From NCBI GenBank assembly GCA_900554725.1, contig USII01000060.1, positions 1-6,636 on the forward strand: a stretch of DNA of 6,636 bases, in the 5' to 3' direction. Positions 6,011 through 6,636 of this stretch are shown in pieces. The translations under genes were made by a program, and so were the position numbers. This stretch comes from an uncultured Eubacteriales bacterium. Lineage in GTDB: Bacteria > Bacillota > Clostridia > Christensenellales > Christensenellaceae. Under the pieces are notes generated by a model. The model saw nothing but the letters and a program-made list of their open reading frames with translations. It ran no database searches and was not told where the DNA came from. Each line of letters starts with the position of its first letter. Position 1 is the stretch's first letter.

Positions 6011-6092
6011 TTCCCTACGTTGGAATTACCCAAATCAGGTTTCAGGGTCGAAGCGGCGCTTCCTCTCAGCCTGCCTGTGCAAGCTCCCCCTT
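6011..6092 (-). ncRNA. TPP riboswitch (THI element)
   Basis: The RNA aptamer binds thiamin diphosphate and switches off the downstream thi genes. On the minus strand the conserved core is in order. First come GGGGG-AGC (from about 6090) and a P3 hairpin GCUUGC/GCAGGC with a 4-base loop. Next are the invariant CUGAGA (6069-6064), an optional GAAGC/GCUUC P3a hairpin, and ACCCUGAAACCUGAU (6048-6034). Last are the P5 hairpin UUGG/CCAA around GUAAUU, and the terminal GUAGGGAA (6018-6011). The pyrimidine-binding and diphosphate-binding arms are therefore both present. I see no clear closing P1 helix. It controls thiW-thiM-thiE-thiD, all thiamin genes, which agrees with its role. Confidence 0.95.
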
Positions 6093-6107
6093 ATTTTTTT
6101 CCCGTTT

Positions 6108-6136
6108 ATTATACGCCGTTTTGCTTCCCTTTGCAA
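6108..6136 (-). promoter_or_regulatory. Predicted sigma-A promoter of the thi operon
   Basis: On the minus strand, TTGCAA (6136-6131, four of six) and a perfect TATAAT (6113-6108) are 17 bases apart. The predicted start near 6101 is about ten bases before the riboswitch core, a normal arrangement. It lies directly after the stop codon of the methyltransferase remnant. Confidence 0.75.
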
Positions 6137-6139
6137 TGC

Positions 6140-6370
6140 TCAGGCCGGCATTCCGAGAAAACTGATCGTCTGCATGGGAAAACGCAAAATTCCATTTTCG
6201 CTTTCTTCCTGAAAAATTTGCCGCAGCGCTGCCACAAGGGGGGCGTAAGCGGGGGATTGTTTTTGCGGCGCATAGGAAGAGGAGAGCATGCGCCCCAAAA
6301 AAGCATCCCAGTCATAGTGCAGATCGTTCGCCCAGGTGCGGCAGCTGGGGCAGGCGCCGCAGAAAAAAGA
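6140..6370 (-). pseudogene. C-terminal remnant of a class I SAM-dependent methyltransferase
   Basis: The last 60-70 codons of this frame (stop TGA at 6142-6140) read like the C-terminal subdomain of UbiE/YcgJ-like small-molecule methyltransferases. NDLHYDWDAFLGRMLSSSYAP is followed by YAPLVAALRQIFQEESENGIL and a final RFPMQTISFLG strand; related enzymes typically show FLGRxLSxSYAP, then Y..f..aLr.lF, then a T..Y.G ending. The frame stays open to the window edge (at least to 6634). Upstream of about 6370, however, it becomes Ser/Phe/Cys/Arg-rich and shows none of the expected Rossmann-fold motifs, although about 180 more residues would be needed. It therefore appears truncated at its 5' side, by rearrangement or by an assembly join. 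The substrate is unknown, and a Prodigal-like caller might start it at 6538. Confidence 0.6.
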
Positions 6371-6614
6371 GAGTGCTCCGCAGGCGCAGCTCCAGCAGCC
6401 CCAAAAGGAGAAACTGGCAAACGGCGCGCCGCGCGGCAAGAACGGACGCGGCGAAAAAGCCGAGCACGCGCCCCGCGCTGAAAAGAGCGCAAAGTCTGCA
6501 AAAGAGGAGCCGCGCTTTTCCGAGGTGGACGACAGCATCCAGCTTATCGCACGTAGGGCCCCTGCACAAAAATATGCCAGCTTTGAAGAGTATATGAAGG
6601 CGCACGAAGAATAA
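6336..6614 (+). CDS. Hypothetical basic, low-complexity protein (probably 5'-truncated)
   Basis: I do not recognise this protein. From the GTG at 6336 it has 92 residues. The first 58 or so are a Gln/Lys/Ala/Pro/Gly-rich, strongly hydrophilic linker with no predicted fold. The last 30 or so look ordered and acidic (EVDDSIQLIARRAP, then a helix SFEEYMKAHEE before TAA). Codon use (many CAG, GCG, AAG, GAA) looks like real coding sequence and is more protein-like than the opposite strand. No ribosome binding site precedes the GTG, and the frame is closed by TAG 27 bases earlier (6315-6317). A genuine start is therefore not visible, and the fragment may be the tail of a larger protein. It overlaps the far end of the methyltransferase remnant on the other strand. 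Confidence 0.45.
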   Translation: MRQLGQAPQKKESAPQAQLQQPQKEKLANGAPRGKNGRGEKAEHAPRAEKSAKSAKEEPRFSEVDDSIQLIARRAPAQKYASFEEYMKAHEE

Positions 6615-6636
6615 GCACCGCGGATATACGGCAGGG

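Noticed and set aside
6288..6317. ATG with a good GGAAGAGGAG sequence upstream on the plus strand
   Set aside because: The frame ends after nine codons at TAG and lies antisense to the recognisable methyltransferase C-terminus, so the match is probably chance.
1..6636. CRISPR array, tRNA or rRNA gene, insertion sequence, phage or toxin-antitoxin module
   Set aside because: I found no regularly spaced repeats, no tRNA-like cloverleaf, no transposase motifs and no paired small genes. The genes are ordinary housekeeping and salvage functions apart from the points listed.

Overview
The window looks like a chromosomal segment of a strict or near-strict anaerobe of the Bacillota, most likely class Clostridia (inference). 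The signs are consensus AGGAGG ribosome binding sites, TATAAT-type sigma-A promoters, hairpin-plus-U terminators, a ThiW-type ECF transporter component and a short protein resembling the tail of class III (anaerobic) ribonucleotide reductase. The GC content is moderate to slightly high. No tRNA, rRNA, CRISPR array, insertion sequence or phage gene was found.

Layout, left to right. (1) Positions 1-834, plus strand: the 3' part of galE (UDP-glucose 4-epimerase), cut by the window edge and followed by an intrinsic terminator. (2) Positions 866-1572, plus strand: a single-gene unit for an Fe/Mn superoxide dismutase with its own promoter. It ends in a very long hairpin at 1561-1610 that also serves the convergent gene. 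(3) Positions 1626-2633, minus strand: a cytoplasmic type I L-asparaginase. (4) Positions 2823-3083, minus strand: an 86-residue protein resembling the C-terminal glycyl-radical tail of NrdD, with a strong promoter and a terminator. (5) Positions 3174-6136, minus strand: a thiamin-salvage operon in the order promoter, TPP riboswitch, terminator-like hairpin, thiW, thiM, thiE, thiD. Its genes overlap or nearly touch. (6) Positions 6140-6614: the C-terminal remnant of a SAM-dependent methyltransferase on the minus strand meets an unrelated basic, low-complexity reading frame on the plus strand. Both appear to lack their 5' ends.

How the genes work together. ThiW would import the thiazole precursor and ThiM would phosphorylate it. 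ThiD phosphorylates the pyrimidine precursor twice, and ThiE joins the two halves into thiamin phosphate. The de novo genes thiC and thiG are absent here, so the operon reads as precursor salvage under TPP feedback. The final step to TPP (ThiL) must be encoded elsewhere. The superoxide dismutase and the NrdD-tail-like protein may both relate to oxygen exposure in an anaerobe, since glycyl radicals are destroyed by oxygen; that link is inference.

The most interesting items are the free-standing NrdD-tail-like gene, the riboswitch with no obvious closing helix, and the junction of truncated frames at about 6340-6370.
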